Assembly: GCA_902570695.1 (NCBI GenBank)
Contig: CACFZE010000005.1
Location: 30,679-94,678, forward strand
Reading direction: 5' to 3'
From: an uncultured Pelagibacteraceae bacterium
Lineage (GTDB): Bacteria; Pseudomonadota; Alphaproteobacteria; Pelagibacterales; Pelagibacteraceae
Length of the DNA stretch: 64,000 nucleotides
Shown in pieces: positions 1 to 9,593 of this stretch (position 1 is its first letter; every line of letters begins with the position of its first letter). The position numbers and the translations under genes were made by a program. The notes under the pieces were generated by a model that was not told the DNA's origin, did no database searches, and was given only the letters and a program-made list of their open reading frames with translations.

Positions 1-660
1 TGGATGATGGCCAAATTCCTTAACTAAATATTCTGCAGTATCAGCATCAATCGTATGGTTTATTGTAACTGTTACACCCATACCCATCAAATGTTTAATT
101 ATACTACTGGATTGCTCGGCCATTCTATTTGCTAATTCTCTTATAGTTATAACTTCTGGAATATTTATATCTCTTTTAACTGGTTTTAAATTTTCTTTAC
201 CATCCTCTTTATTTAATAACCTATTTTCTTTTTGTTTTGCTCTTTTTAAAGAAGCTAAACTTCTTGATCTTATACCTATATCATCCTCACTTAGAGCTCT
301 TGAAACTGTCAGTTTTAATTCTCTTCTTTTACCTCCTAATTTTGTCGCTTTACTTTCTTTTTGGAAATTTTCACCTTTTAATCTTCTTGTAGCTCTTTGT
401 TCAGCTAGTTTTCTTTTTTCAAAATCAGATTTAATTGGTGCCGAAGGTTTAGAAAAAATTGTTTTTTTTTGTGTGAAACTACTTTGTGATTTATTTTCTG
501 AGGATTTAATTCCTCTAGAAAAGTTTGGCTTACTTCCAAATTTTGTTGATTTTTTTTCTATTACAACTGTATTCTTTGATTGAGATCTTGCTTGTTCAAT
601 ACTATTGATCGTTTTTTTGGAAGCTCCAGAAATTGATAACTTTAATTTTTTTTTTTCCAT
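1..660 (-). CDS. infB: Translation initiation factor IF-2, N-terminal part (runs off window)
   Basis: IF-2 is the GTPase that delivers initiator tRNA to the 30S subunit. Only the first 220 codons are present, because the gene runs off the left edge. The reading frame is open from an ATG at 658-660 to position 1. The product begins with a lysine-rich segment, continues through a basic, low-complexity linker, and then reaches an IF2_N-type module near residues 155-220 (DINIPEVITIRELANRMAEQ). That charged spacer followed by the IF2_N motif is typical of proteobacterial IF-2. The G domain is outside the window. The gene lies 10 bp downstream of nusA, the usual nusA-infB order, so co-transcription is likely. 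Confidence 0.9.
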   Translation of the reverse strand, partial: MEKKKLKLSISGASKKTINSIEQARSQSKNTVVIEKKSTKFGSKPNFSRGIKSSENKSQSSFTQKKTIFSKPSAPIKSDFEKRKLAEQRATRRLKGENFQKESKATKLGGKRRELKLTVSRALSEDDIGIRSRSLASLKRAKQKENRLLNKEDGKENLKPVKRDINIPEVITIRELANRMAEQSSSIIKHLMGMGVTVTINHTIDADTAEYLVKEFGHHP

Positions 661-670
661 TTTTCATCTC

Positions 671-2224
671 TCAATCTTGATAAATTATATCTCTTGCAGA
701 CATTATTAAATCATCTGCTTCTTTTTTTGAGAGAGCAAAATCTTCCAAATAACCTTTGATTCTCACTCTTTCTCCTTTGACAACATCATATCCACCTGTC
801 AACTCATCAGACGCTAAATCTGCAAAATCGTTTAATGTTAATATTTTTTGTTCACCAAGTGTAACCAGCATTCCTGGTGTTAAACCTTTATGATTAATTA
901 GGTCATTCTCTAAACCCAAGTCTTTAATCCTATTTGCTATTTCTTCTTGGTCTTTTTGATAAAATTCTTTGGCTCTTTCTATTAATTCTTTTGCAGTATC
1001 CTCTTCTATACCCTCAATCTTTATTAAAGCTTCTGGATTACTATCTTTAATATCATCTATTGATGAAAATCCCTCTGCTACTAACAATTGACCAAGTGTC
1101 TCATCTAATTCCAAATTTTTTACAAAATTATCAGTTTTTTCTTTAAATTCTATTTGTCTTCTTTCAGAGTCCTCTTGGTCGGTCATAATATTTATTTCAT
1201 AATTCATAAGTTTAGTTGCTAGCCTTACATTTTGACCTCTTCTTCCAATTGCTTTACTGAGATTTTCCTCCGTTAAAATAACATCAAGTTTTCTTCCTTC
1301 TTCATCAACATTCACTCTTTGCACTTCTGCAGGCGATAGTGCATTTGCAACAACAATGGCAGGATCTTCAGACCAATTAACTATGTCAATTTTTTCACCT
1401 TGAAGTTCATTTACGACTGCTTGAACTCTACTTCCTCTCATACCAACACATGCTCCTACAGGATCCAAAGAAGTATCAATTGCTTTTACACAAATTTTGG
1501 CCCTACTACCTGGATCTCTTGAAGATGATTTTATCTCTATAAGACCATCATAAATTTCTGGAACTTCCTGAATAAATAATTTTTCCATAAACTTAGGATG
1601 TGCTCTTGAAAGAAATATTTGTTGTCCTCTAGGCTCTCTTCTGACATCTAGACAATATGCTTTTACCCTGTCTCCCGCTTTTATATTTTCTCTTGGGATC
1701 ATTTCATTTTTTTGTATTATCGACTCTGTTCTTCCGAGATCTACAATTACATTCCCAAATTCTAATCGTTTTACTATGCCACTCAAGATAGTATCAATTT
1801 TATCCTTAAAATCGTTATATTGTCTTTCTCTCTCCGCTTCTCTTACATTGAAGCTAATTACTTGCTTTGCAGTCTGAGCAGCTATTCTACCAAAATCAAA
1901 AGAAGGCAAAGGTTGGAGTACCTCATCCCCTAATTTTTTTTCTTTATTATTTACATTAAGCTTTATTGCATCATCAAGAGTTATTTCTAAGTTAGAATTT
2001 TCTGGATTTTCAACTATTACTAATCTTCTAAAAATTCCTATATCACCGTTTTCTCTATCAATTTCCACTTTAATCTCGTTATCAGATCCAAACTTAGATT
2101 TTGCTGCTTTTGCTATTCCATTCTCCATTGAGCCAATAATAAGCTCTTTATCAATAGATTTTTCTAAAGCTACGGCTTCTGCTATTCTAATCAACTCTAA
2201 TTTATCTGCTCTTCTATTTAACAT
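671..2224 (-). CDS. nusA: Transcription termination/antitermination factor NusA
   Basis: NusA binds RNA polymerase and nascent RNA and controls pausing and termination. The 517-residue product has the NusA N-terminal domain (about 1-130), an S1 domain (about 140-205) and tandem KH domains. The KH glycine loops are visible as GMRGSRV (about 258) and GRRGQNVRLA (about 328). Two helix-hairpin-helix-like repeats follow at the C-terminus (about 370-510). This is the full proteobacterial architecture. It heads a nusA-infB unit. A strong intrinsic terminator hairpin stands only about 14 bp upstream of the start codon. No rimP-like frame lies between metK and nusA, although rimP often precedes nusA in relatives. 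Confidence 0.96.
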   Translation of the reverse strand: MLNRRADKLELIRIAEAVALEKSIDKELIIGSMENGIAKAAKSKFGSDNEIKVEIDRENGDIGIFRRLVIVENPENSNLEITLDDAIKLNVNNKEKKLGDEVLQPLPSFDFGRIAAQTAKQVISFNVREAERERQYNDFKDKIDTILSGIVKRLEFGNVIVDLGRTESIIQKNEMIPRENIKAGDRVKAYCLDVRREPRGQQIFLSRAHPKFMEKLFIQEVPEIYDGLIEIKSSSRDPGSRAKICVKAIDTSLDPVGACVGMRGSRVQAVVNELQGEKIDIVNWSEDPAIVVANALSPAEVQRVNVDEEGRKLDVILTEENLSKAIGRRGQNVRLATKLMNYEINIMTDQEDSERRQIEFKEKTDNFVKNLELDETLGQLLVAEGFSSIDDIKDSNPEALIKIEGIEEDTAKELIERAKEFYQKDQEEIANRIKDLGLENDLINHKGLTPGMLVTLGEQKILTLNDFADLASDELTGGYDVVKGERVRIKGYLEDFALSKKEADDLIMSARDIIYQD

Positions 2225-2237
2225 TTCTGCTTATCCT

Positions 2238-2264
2238 AAAAAAAAATGGGCCGAAGCCCATTTT
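2238..2264 (-). terminator. Intrinsic terminator between metK and nusA, UUCG tetraloop
   Basis: Read on the minus strand, a perfect 9-bp stem AAAATGGGC / GCCCATTTT closes a TTCG tetraloop and runs into nine consecutive T residues, the last four being part of the stem. This is a textbook Rho-independent terminator for the leftward metK transcript. Because it ends about 13 bp before the nusA start codon, it may also act as an attenuator that NusA itself could modulate. That last point is inference. Confidence 0.85.
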
Positions 2265-2320
2265 GAAATTTCAATAATGTTAGTGGAATATATTTATTTT
2301 TTTTTAATATTCAACTTTAT

Positions 2321-3484
2321 TTACTTGCTAAATATATCTGATTTATCGGTTTTTTCCCATGAAAATGAGCCTTTATTATCAGGAATTCTTCCAAAGTGAC
2401 CATAGGCAGCGGTTTTTTCATAAATAGGTTTATTCAGACCAAGCATTTCTCTAATACCTCTTGGACTTAAATCAAAATTTTCGCTTATAAGTTTTTCAAC
2501 ATATTTATTTTTTTCATCATCATTATCAAATAAATCAACATATATAGATAAAGGTTTTGATACACCGATTGCATATGCAAGTTGAATTAAGCATTTATCG
2601 GCAATTTTAGATGCTACAACATTTTTTGCTAAATATCTGGATGCATAAGCGGCAGATCTATCTACTTTGGTAGGATCTTTGCCCGAAAAAGCACCTCCAC
2701 CATGTGGTGCAGCTCCACCGTATGTATCAACAATAATCTTTCTACCAGTCAAACCACTATCACCATCAGGACCACCAATAACAAAATTTCCAGTGGGGTT
2801 TATATAAATTTCTTTTTCATCTAATGAATTCAACAATTCTTTTGGAATTGATCTCTCAATATAAGGTTTAACTAGATCTCTAACTTGTGCTTGATTTACA
2901 TCAGACGAGTGTTGTGTAGATATAACAACTGATTTCACTGAATATGGCTTACCATCTTTATATTCGATTGTTATTTGGCTTTTTGAATCTGGTTCGATAT
3001 TTTTTAATTTTCCAGATTTTCTATCCTCAGCCATTAATCTTAATATTTTATGAGAGTAATGTATCGGTGCTGGCATCAAAACATCAGTTTCATTGCATGC
3101 GTAGCCAAACATAATTCCTTGGTCACCTGCGCCTTCATCTTTATTCTCTGCAGAGTCTACACCCATAGCAATATCAGCAGATTGAGAGTGCAAATGACTT
3201 TCAACTGATGTTGCTTCTTTCCAGGTAAATCCGCTTTGATCGTAACCAATATCTTTGATGCAGTGCCTTACTTTTTCTATTAAATCCTCTTTTTTTATTT
3301 CTGGACCTCTTACTTCACCAGCTAAGACAACTTTATTTGTTGTTGTTAAAGTTTCACAAGCAACTCTCGATTGAGGTTCAGCAGCCAAATATGTATCTAC
3401 AACCATATCTGAAATTCTATCACAAACTTTATCTGGATGACCTTCGGATACTGATTCGCTAGTAAATAAGTAATCTTTTTTCAT
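2321..3484 (-). CDS. metK: S-adenosylmethionine synthetase
   Basis: MetK makes S-adenosylmethionine from methionine and ATP. The 387-residue length is normal for the family. Visible signatures are GHPDKVCD near residue 16, [12 protein letters not shown] near residue 118 (the ATP-binding motif) and [19 protein letters not shown] near residue 263. The start codon overlaps the lnt stop by 4 bp, which suggests translational coupling to the tsaB-to-lnt run. I found no SAM riboswitch upstream, since the gene has no leader of its own. A terminator follows at 2238-2264. Confidence 0.97.
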   Translation of the reverse strand: MKKDYLFTSESVSEGHPDKVCDRISDMVVDTYLAAEPQSRVACETLTTTNKVVLAGEVRGPEIKKEDLIEKVRHCIKDIGYDQSGFTWKEATSVESHLHSQSADIAMGVDSAENKDEGAGDQGIMFGYACNETDVLMPAPIHYSHKILRLMAEDRKSGKLKNIEPDSKSQITIEYKDGKPYSVKSVVISTQHSSDVNQAQVRDLVKPYIERSIPKELLNSLDEKEIYINPTGNFVIGGPDGDSGLTGRKIIVDTYGGAAPHGGGAFSGKDPTKVDRSAAYASRYLAKNVVASKIADKCLIQLAYAIGVSKPLSIYVDLFDNDDEKNKYVEKLISENFDLSPRGIREMLGLNKPIYEKTAAYGHFGRIPDNKGSFSWEKTDKSDIFSK

Positions 3485-5001
3485 TTATTCTCCCTAATTT
3501 TTAAAATCACAATGAAAGTAGTATAAATTAGGACAAAATAAAAGAAGATCTTATTACCGTGTTCAGCAAAATAAGTTTTATCAACACGTTTGATTTTATT
3601 AACATCAAAATATCCTTTTTCACTAATTTGTTTAATAATTTGACCTTTGGGATTCACAAAAGCAGACACTCCATTGTTTGAAGATCTAATAACATTTTTA
3701 CCTTCTTCAATTGATCTGAATATCGAATGAGACAAATGTTGAGCTGGTCCAATGGATTTGCCAAACCAACCATCCTCAGAAATATTTAATATAAAGTCGT
3801 AATATTTCTTATTTGTATTAATTTTTCCTGAATAAATAATTTCATAACAAATAAGTGGGATAAATTTTAATTTATCAATGTTCAAAATTTCTCTTTTATT
3901 ATCGGCTGAAAATGATTGATACCCTTGGGTTATTTTTTTAAAACCTAATCTTTTGAAGAAATTTTCAAAAGGTAAAAATTCTCCAAATGGAACTAATTTA
4001 TTCTTGTTGTATTTATACAATAATTCTGTTTCAGAATTTAATACTACCAAAGAATTATAAATTTTATTTTCTTTAATACTATTAATTCCCAAAATAACTT
4101 TGTGTTTTGCATTAAATTTTTTTTTGAAAATATTTTTAAATAATTCGAGATCTTTAAAATAAATACTAGTAATTATACCCTCTGGAAAAATAAATATTTT
4201 TTTTTCAGATTTATTTGGATCACTTAAAGTAAGTATTTCATGAATATTTTTTTCTGGGCTCTGATTTGTTAAGAATCTTTCAATTGGTATGTTTGGAGAA
4301 ACAACTCGAATAACAGAGTCTAGCTTGTCGTACTTTTTTTTTTCAAAATTTTTAATATTAAAGTATCCATACGAATAATTTATTACTACTAGAATTAATC
4401 CAAAACAAAAAAAGATAACTGCTGTTGAACTTTTATATTTATGAAAAAATATTATTGGTAATAAGAAAATTGTGATTGATAATAAATTTAACGAGTAGGT
4501 CCCTACATAGGATAAAATTTGTAAAGAAGGTAAGTTATTTGAAACACTAAAGACTAATAGATTCCAAGGAAAACCACCTAAAATAAAACTTCTTAGAAAT
4601 TCAATCCCACCAAAAAAAATCGAAAAAATCAAAACTGATGAGAGTTTATTTTTTAAATTAAAAAGGCTACTTAGATAAGTTACTAAACCATAAAATATTC
4701 CCAAAAATAAAGGTATTAATATTAATGCAAATGGAATAATTAATTTAAAATTTACATCAAATGTTAAAGAATTTGTAATCCAATAAAGGTTAGAAATAAA
4801 ATAACCAAATCCAAAAAACCAACCAACAAAAAATGATATGATTTTTTTATGGGTATAATTTATTAATATATAAAGTAATGTCGGAAGTGATAAAAAATTA
4901 AGAAATACAAAATTATATGGCGGTAAACTAAATGATGTTATTGTACCTAAAAATAAACATGATAAATATAGATAAGCTTTATTTTGTAGAATAGATTTCA
5001 A
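3481..5001 (-). CDS. lnt: Apolipoprotein N-acyltransferase
   Basis: Lnt adds the third acyl chain to outer-membrane lipoproteins in the inner membrane. The 506-residue product has an N-terminal block of about six hydrophobic segments (1-215) and a periplasmic nitrilase-fold domain (about 230-475). The domain shows the FPEG motif with its catalytic Glu, a [14 protein letters not shown] segment containing the catalytic Lys, and a CYEI motif with the nucleophilic Cys. A last transmembrane helix ends the protein. It overlaps ybeY upstream and metK downstream by 4 bp each, which indicates one operon. Several lipoproteins in this window (lptE, the BON and DUF3576-like proteins) are plausible substrates. 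Confidence 0.94.
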   Translation of the reverse strand: MKSILQNKAYLYLSCLFLGTITSFSLPPYNFVFLNFLSLPTLLYILINYTHKKIISFFVGWFFGFGYFISNLYWITNSLTFDVNFKLIIPFALILIPLFLGIFYGLVTYLSSLFNLKNKLSSVLIFSIFFGGIEFLRSFILGGFPWNLLVFSVSNNLPSLQILSYVGTYSLNLLSITIFLLPIIFFHKYKSSTAVIFFCFGLILVVINYSYGYFNIKNFEKKKYDKLDSVIRVVSPNIPIERFLTNQSPEKNIHEILTLSDPNKSEKKIFIFPEGIITSIYFKDLELFKNIFKKKFNAKHKVILGINSIKENKIYNSLVVLNSETELLYKYNKNKLVPFGEFLPFENFFKRLGFKKITQGYQSFSADNKREILNIDKLKFIPLICYEIIYSGKINTNKKYYDFILNISEDGWFGKSIGPAQHLSHSIFRSIEEGKNVIRSSNNGVSAFVNPKGQIIKQISEKGYFDVNKIKRVDKTYFAEHGNKIFFYFVLIYTTFIVILKIRENK

Positions 5002-5444
5002 TTTATTTTATTCAATTTTTTAAATATTAAATTTTCTCTTTTTTTCATTAAATAATAATCTTTATTTTTTTTATGATCATGTCCTAAGAGATGTAAATAA
5101 CCGTGTATCCACATTTTATCTAATTCATAATCAAAACTCGTTAATTTTGCTCTTTTGTTAATTATTTCAAAAGAAATTGCTATATCTCCTAAATATAATT
5201 TATTTTTTAATTTAACTTTTAAAGGAAAAGAAAGTACATCCGTTGAAACATTTTTATTTCTAAATTTTAAATTTAAATCTTTCATTTTTTTATTATTAGT
5301 AAGCATCACAGTAAATTCTTGGTTTTTATTTTTAAAGATACTTAATTTAGATAATTTGTTTAATTTCTTTTTGAAGTAAACTTCTGGTTTTTTTAATTTC
5401 TTTTCCCAAATTTTTTTATCTAAAACTATGTTGGCTTTAATCAT
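4998..5444 (-). CDS. ybeY: Endoribonuclease YbeY
   Basis: YbeY is a small metal-dependent RNase used in 16S rRNA 3' end maturation and ribosome quality control. The 148-residue product contains the diagnostic zinc motif HGYLHLLGHDH (H-x3-H-x5-H) near residue 115 and the upstream STDVLSFP segment. Its start overlaps the phoH stop by a single base and its stop overlaps the lnt start. The phoH-ybeY-lnt order is the classic proteobacterial arrangement. Confidence 0.95.
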   Translation of the reverse strand: MIKANIVLDKKIWEKKLKKPEVYFKKKLNKLSKLSIFKNKNQEFTVMLTNNKKMKDLNLKFRNKNVSTDVLSFPLKVKLKNKLYLGDIAISFEIINKRAKLTSFDYELDKMWIHGYLHLLGHDHKKNKDYYLMKKRENLIFKKLNKIN

Positions 5445-6451
5445 TAATCTGAATTTTTATCAGAATAAGCCTTGACTATCTTGGAAACTAGTGGGTGTCT
5501 TACAACATCAGTATGATCAAAATCTACCACAGATATCTCTTTTAAATGACCAAGTAATTTTTTTGATCTATTTAAACCTGACATTGTTTTATTAGGTAAG
5601 TCTATTTGAGAAGGATCACCGTTAATTACTATTTTGGAATTTTCACCAATTCTTGTTAAAAACATTTTTATTTGAGTATCTGTTGCATTTTGTGCTTCAT
5701 CGAGTATTGCAAATGAATTTTTTAAAGTTCTTCCCCTCATGAATGCAAGTGGTGCAATCTCAATATCTCCAACTTCAATTTTTTTTTGAATTTTTTCAAA
5801 ATCTAATAAGTCATATAACGAATCGTAAAGAGGTCTTAAATAAGGATCAACTTTTTCTCTCATATCTCCTGGTAAAAAACCTAATCTCTCTCCTGCTTCT
5901 ACCGCTGGTCTAGATAAGATGATTCTCTCTATTTTTTTTTCAAGCAACATTGTTAAAGCAACAGCTACAGCTAAAAAAGTTTTACCAGTTCCCGCTGGTC
6001 CTGCAGAAATAATAATATCAAATTCTTTTAAAGCCCTTATATAATTTTTTTGTTTCTCTGATCTTGGTATTACAGATTTTTTTGGAGTTTTTATTATATA
6101 TTCAACATTTCCACTTTTATTTGTAACTTTTTCATCAATCATAAATTTGTTTACTGATGACTCTATATCCTTTTTTTCTAATGTTCCATTATTTAAAAAT
6201 TGATCTACAAGGAATTGAATTGCATTCTTTATTATTTCATTTTTTTCAGGAGTATTTTTTAATAAAATTGAGTTTCCTCTAGAGTAAATGCTAGAATTTG
6301 TAATTTTTTCTAATTCTTTTAAGTTATTATTAAATTCTCCTAAAACACCTAAAAGTAATTCGTTGCTTTGAAATACAATGCTTAAGGCATTGTTTTCTGA
6401 ATATACATATTTTAAATCAGGATTAATTTTTGATTTTGCAAAATTTTTCAA
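5444..6451 (-). CDS. phoH: PhoH family ATPase (YbeZ type)
   Basis: PhoH/YbeZ proteins are P-loop ATPases that partner with YbeY in RNA metabolism. The 335-residue product has a Walker A loop GPAGTGKT near residue 153, a Walker B AILDEAQN near 250, and a PhoH-like domain from about 125 to 330. The N-terminal 110 residues contain a KH-like nucleic-acid-binding segment typical of the YbeZ subgroup. It sits between miaB (1-bp gap) and ybeY (1-bp overlap). That context supports the YbeZ role over a phosphate-starvation role. Confidence 0.92.
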   Translation of the reverse strand: MKNFAKSKINPDLKYVYSENNALSIVFQSNELLLGVLGEFNNNLKELEKITNSSIYSRGNSILLKNTPEKNEIIKNAIQFLVDQFLNNGTLEKKDIESSVNKFMIDEKVTNKSGNVEYIIKTPKKSVIPRSEKQKNYIRALKEFDIIISAGPAGTGKTFLAVAVALTMLLEKKIERIILSRPAVEAGERLGFLPGDMREKVDPYLRPLYDSLYDLLDFEKIQKKIEVGDIEIAPLAFMRGRTLKNSFAILDEAQNATDTQIKMFLTRIGENSKIVINGDPSQIDLPNKTMSGLNRSKKLLGHLKEISVVDFDHTDVVRHPLVSKIVKAYSDKNSD

Positions 6452-6452
6452 A

Positions 6453-7784
6453 TTATGCTGCTTTCATTTCATCTATTACTTTACCAAATAAAGAATTTTG
6501 ATTACTTTTTTCGATATTCACTTTAATTAATTTGCCAATATGACTTTCATTACCATCAAAAATAACTGAACTTAAAAATTTATTTCTTCCAAAATATTTG
6601 TTTTGGTTTTTAAGTTTGTTTTCAACAAGCACCTCTAAAGTTTTTCCTTCTAAAGATTTATTTAATTCTATTTGATTGCTAAATAATTTTTCTTGAATAG
6701 TTATCAGTCTATTTTTAAGTTTATCTTTATCAGTAATATCTAATTCTGCAGCCTTTGTCCCTGGTCTTGGGCTAAAAATAAATGAGAATGAATTTATAAA
6801 TTTAATTTTATTAACTAAATTTATGGTTTCTTTGAAATCATTCTCTGTTTCTCCGGGGTATCCAATAATAAAGTCACTAGAAAATTTTATGTCAGGATTA
6901 ATTTTGATTAATTTTTCATAAATGTTTAAATAATAACTTACAGTGTGCTTTCTGTTCATCATTTTTAATATTCTGTCAGAACCACTTTGAATTGGTAAAT
7001 GAACAAAAGGCATTAATTTTTTTGAATTTTTGTAACATTCAATAAGATCATTTGTCATATCTCTTGGATGAGATGTGGTATACCTAATTCTACTTATTTC
7101 AGAATATTTGCTAAGTGTATTTATAAGATCTGACAGTCGGTACTCCCTAGATCCGTCTTTATAAGAATACGCATTTACGTTTTGACCAAGAAAAGTTATT
7201 TCTCTAGATCCATTCTTTATCAATCTCTCAGCTTCATCAATAATGCTTTTGAATGGTCTAGAATACTCTGGTCCTCTAGTATAAGGTACAACACAAAAGT
7301 GACAGAACTTATCACAACCTTCTTGAATTGTTAAGAAAGATGAAACATTGGTATTGTTATTTTTAATATTATCGAAGTACCTAAACTTTGAAACTGAGTC
7401 GAATTCAGTTTCTTCAACTTTATTTTCTTCTTCAAAGTTTTTCAAAAGATTATTTATTTTTTGATAAGATTGAGGACCTATAACTAAATCTATATATTTC
7501 TCTCTATTAAGCATCTCAGTATTTTCAGCTTGTGCAACGCAACCTGCAACAACCATAATTGGTTTTTTTTTGTCTTTATATAATTTTTTTACTCTCCCAA
7601 TCTCATGATAAACTTTATCTTTAGCCTTATCTCTAATATGACAAGTATTTAAAATATAACAATCAGCCTCTTCTTGATTTTCAGTTTTATTATAACCTAT
7701 CGACCTAACAGCATCGTATATCCTGTTAGAATCATACTCATTCATTTGACAACCAAATGTCTTTATAAAAACCTTCTTATGCAT
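6453..7784 (-). CDS. miaB: tRNA-2-methylthio-N6-dimethylallyladenosine synthase
   Basis: MiaB is a radical-SAM methylthiotransferase that converts i6A37 to ms2i6A37 in tRNAs reading UNN codons. The 443-residue product has the N-terminal domain with three cluster cysteines (FGCQMNEYD, LNTCHIRDKA, VAGCVAQ). The radical-SAM motif CDKFCHFC (C-x3-C-x2-C) lies near residue 156. A C-terminal TRAM-like domain spans about 375-440. Length and motif spacing are normal. It is transcribed with fur upstream (3-bp gap) and phoH downstream. Confidence 0.95.
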   Translation of the reverse strand: MHKKVFIKTFGCQMNEYDSNRIYDAVRSIGYNKTENQEEADCYILNTCHIRDKAKDKVYHEIGRVKKLYKDKKKPIMVVAGCVAQAENTEMLNREKYIDLVIGPQSYQKINNLLKNFEEENKVEETEFDSVSKFRYFDNIKNNNTNVSSFLTIQEGCDKFCHFCVVPYTRGPEYSRPFKSIIDEAERLIKNGSREITFLGQNVNAYSYKDGSREYRLSDLINTLSKYSEISRIRYTTSHPRDMTNDLIECYKNSKKLMPFVHLPIQSGSDRILKMMNRKHTVSYYLNIYEKLIKINPDIKFSSDFIIGYPGETENDFKETINLVNKIKFINSFSFIFSPRPGTKAAELDITDKDKLKNRLITIQEKLFSNQIELNKSLEGKTLEVLVENKLKNQNKYFGRNKFLSSVIFDGNESHIGKLIKVNIEKSNQNSLFGKVIDEMKAA

Positions 7785-7787
7785 GAA

Positions 7788-8207
7788 TTATTTTTTTTTG
7801 ATACCGTATAGTTCTAATTTATGATCAACAAGCTTATAACCGTATTTATCGGCGATTTTTTTTTGTAACTCTTCAATCTCTTCATCAACAAATTCTATTA
7901 TTTCTCCAGTTTTTATATCAATTAAATGATTATGATCATCATTTAATTCATATCTTGCCTTTCCAGATTTAAAATCATGTTTTGTTAATATACCAGCTTC
8001 TTCAAAAAGTTTGACTGTTCTATATACTGTGGCAATACTAATTTTAGAATCTATTTGAGAAACTCTATTATATAATTCATCAACATCTGGATGGTCAGAT
8101 TCTCCATATGTTTTTTTAGATTCGGATATTACTCTTGCGATTATCCTTCTTTGATCTGTAAGTTTTACACCATTTTTTTGGCATTTTTCTTCAATAGTTT
8201 CTAGCAT
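7788..8207 (-). CDS. fur: Fur family metal-responsive repressor (Fur/Mur type)
   Basis: This 139-residue protein has the Fur fold: an N-terminal winged helix (about 1-85, with KLTDQRRIIARVI and SIATVYRTVKLFEEAGI) and a C-terminal dimerisation domain with metal ligands around DDHNHLID. The CxxC motif of gammaproteobacterial Fur is absent; the segment reads HLIDIKTGEIIEF instead. That sequence resembles the alphaproteobacterial Mur/Fur subgroup, which can respond to manganese. The effector metal cannot be settled from sequence. The location between tsaB and miaB is conserved in Alphaproteobacteria. Confidence 0.9.
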   Translation of the reverse strand: MLETIEEKCQKNGVKLTDQRRIIARVISESKKTYGESDHPDVDELYNRVSQIDSKISIATVYRTVKLFEEAGILTKHDFKSGKARYELNDDHNHLIDIKTGEIIEFVDEEIEELQKKIADKYGYKLVDHKLELYGIKKK

Positions 8208-8215
8208 AATTTATT

Positions 8216-8593
8216 TTAACTCGAGTAAAGGGGTTTAATCAAATTAATATTTGTAAAATTTTTTTTATCAGTTTTTACTAACTGATTTACATCTTTATCA
8301 GTTATATGTTCACTCAAAAATCCATATAAATCAATATTTTTTGCAAAAGCAATGCCTTTAGCAATTGCTATCGAATTTCTAATGCTTGAGATTTTCCCAG
8401 GACCTTGGTTTACAAATATTTCACTTATTTTATCTAAATTTGAGTCATGCTCTTTAAGAAAATTCAAAATTAATATCATTATTTTATCAAAATTTTCTCT
8501 ACTGTTTGTATGAGCGGTAGTATAAGATTCTAAGTTCGTTATGAGAGAAAATAAAATTTTATCATCTGCAGCATTAATAACTAAAGTATTCAT
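8216..8593 (-). CDS. tsaB: Compact TsaB-like subunit of the tRNA t6A complex
   Basis: TsaB is the dimerisation partner of TsaD in synthesis of N6-threonylcarbamoyladenosine at tRNA position 37. This copy is only 125 residues, against well over 200 in E. coli. It keeps the N-terminal strand (NTLVINAADD) and the helix with VNQGPGKISSIRNSIAIAKG, matching the family GPGSFTGLR...KG signature. It ends with IKPLYSS, similar to the usual C-terminal P-x-Y motif. Most of the second ASKHA lobe appears to be deleted rather than frameshifted, because the family-like C-terminus is in frame. Its start region overlaps the divergent deacetylase gene by 53 bp. Confidence 0.8.
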   Translation of the reverse strand: MNTLVINAADDKILFSLITNLESYTTAHTNSRENFDKIMILILNFLKEHDSNLDKISEIFVNQGPGKISSIRNSIAIAKGIAFAKNIDLYGFLSEHITDKDVNQLVKTDKKNFTNINLIKPLYSS

Positions 8594-9593
8594 TTTTTTT
8601 ATTATTTTTTTAAACGTTAAAGCTGAAGTAGTAAATAAAAAATATTTTAAGAATGAACAAGGAATTTTGGCAATTATGTATCATAGATTTGAAGAAAATA
8701 AGTATCCATCAACAAATATAAGATTAGATATATTTAAAAAACATATTAATTTAATAAAAGAAAATAATTTACATTTTTATAATCCTGGTGAATTTTCAAT
8801 AAATTTTGAAAAGGTTAAAAAACAAAAAAAAATTTTATTAACTATTGATGATGCATTTACATCTTTCTATGAAAATGCATGGCCAATCTTAAAACAGGAA
8901 AAAGTTCCTTTTATTTTATTTGTCTCAACAGAGGCGGTTGGGAATAAAGGATATATGAGTTGGGATCAAATAAAAGAAGTAGAAAAAGAAAACTTTGCAT
9001 ACATTGGTAATCATTCACATTCTCACGATTATTTAACTAAATTTGCTTTTCAAAAGTTTGTAGAAGATATTGAAGAATCAATTAAAATTTTTAAAAATAA
9101 ATTGGGATATAATCCAATTTATTTTTCTTATCCTTTTGGTGAATATAATTTAGAGCAGAAAAATTATATTTCAAACAATTTTGAATTTGCATTTGGTCAA
9201 CATTCAGGTGTTATTGATTTAAATAAAGATAGATATGAGCTACCAAGATTCCCTATAAATGAAAAATATGGAGAAATAAAAAGATTTAAAGAAGTAATAT
9301 CTTATTTGCCACTTCAGTATAAAATTATTAAACCTGAAAACAAATTTATGAATGACGGAGAAAACCCACCTAAAATGACGATAGAATTTTTCGAAGATCA
9401 AAAAAATTTAGAAAATATTAATTGCTTTTCAAATGAAGGTTCGAAATGGAGAAAGACAAAAATTGTCTTAATTAATAATATATTAAATATTAATTTTTCA
9501 GAAAAATTTATTGAAAGAAGAGGTAGAATTAACTGTTCTTTAAAAGATGAGAATGGGTGGAGATTTTCAGGTTTCCAATTTGTTCAAAATTAA
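8541..9593 (+). CDS. Secreted polysaccharide deacetylase family protein
   Basis: The 350-residue product starts with a hydrophobic signal segment (about 13-28, VFIFFIIFLNVKA). A NodB-like carbohydrate esterase 4 domain follows: the MYHRF motif near 46, LTIDDAF near 100 (the metal-binding Asp-Asp), GNHSHSHDYL near 156 (the His-x3-His metal site) and YFSYPFGEYN near 194. The C-terminal 110 residues are not recognisable. The family removes acetyl groups from N-acetylglucosamine polymers; the substrate here is unknown. The only in-frame ATG is at 8541, which puts the first 53 bp inside tsaB. The stop shares a TTAA with the convergent gene at 9590. Confidence 0.85.
   Translation: MRENKILSSAALITKVFIFFIIFLNVKAEVVNKKYFKNEQGILAIMYHRFEENKYPSTNIRLDIFKKHINLIKENNLHFYNPGEFSINFEKVKKQKKILLTIDDAFTSFYENAWPILKQEKVPFILFVSTEAVGNKGYMSWDQIKEVEKENFAYIGNHSHSHDYLTKFAFQKFVEDIEESIKIFKNKLGYNPIYFSYPFGEYNLEQKNYISNNFEFAFGQHSGVIDLNKDRYELPRFPINEKYGEIKRFKEVISYLPLQYKIIKPENKFMNDGENPPKMTIEFFEDQKNLENINCFSNEGSKWRKTKIVLINNILNINFSEKFIERRGRINCSLKDENGWRFSGFQFVQN

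Noticed and set aside
3485..3560. SAM riboswitch upstream of metK
   Set aside because: The sequence is the lnt 3' coding end and overlaps metK by 4 bp, so there is no leader that could fold as a riboswitch.
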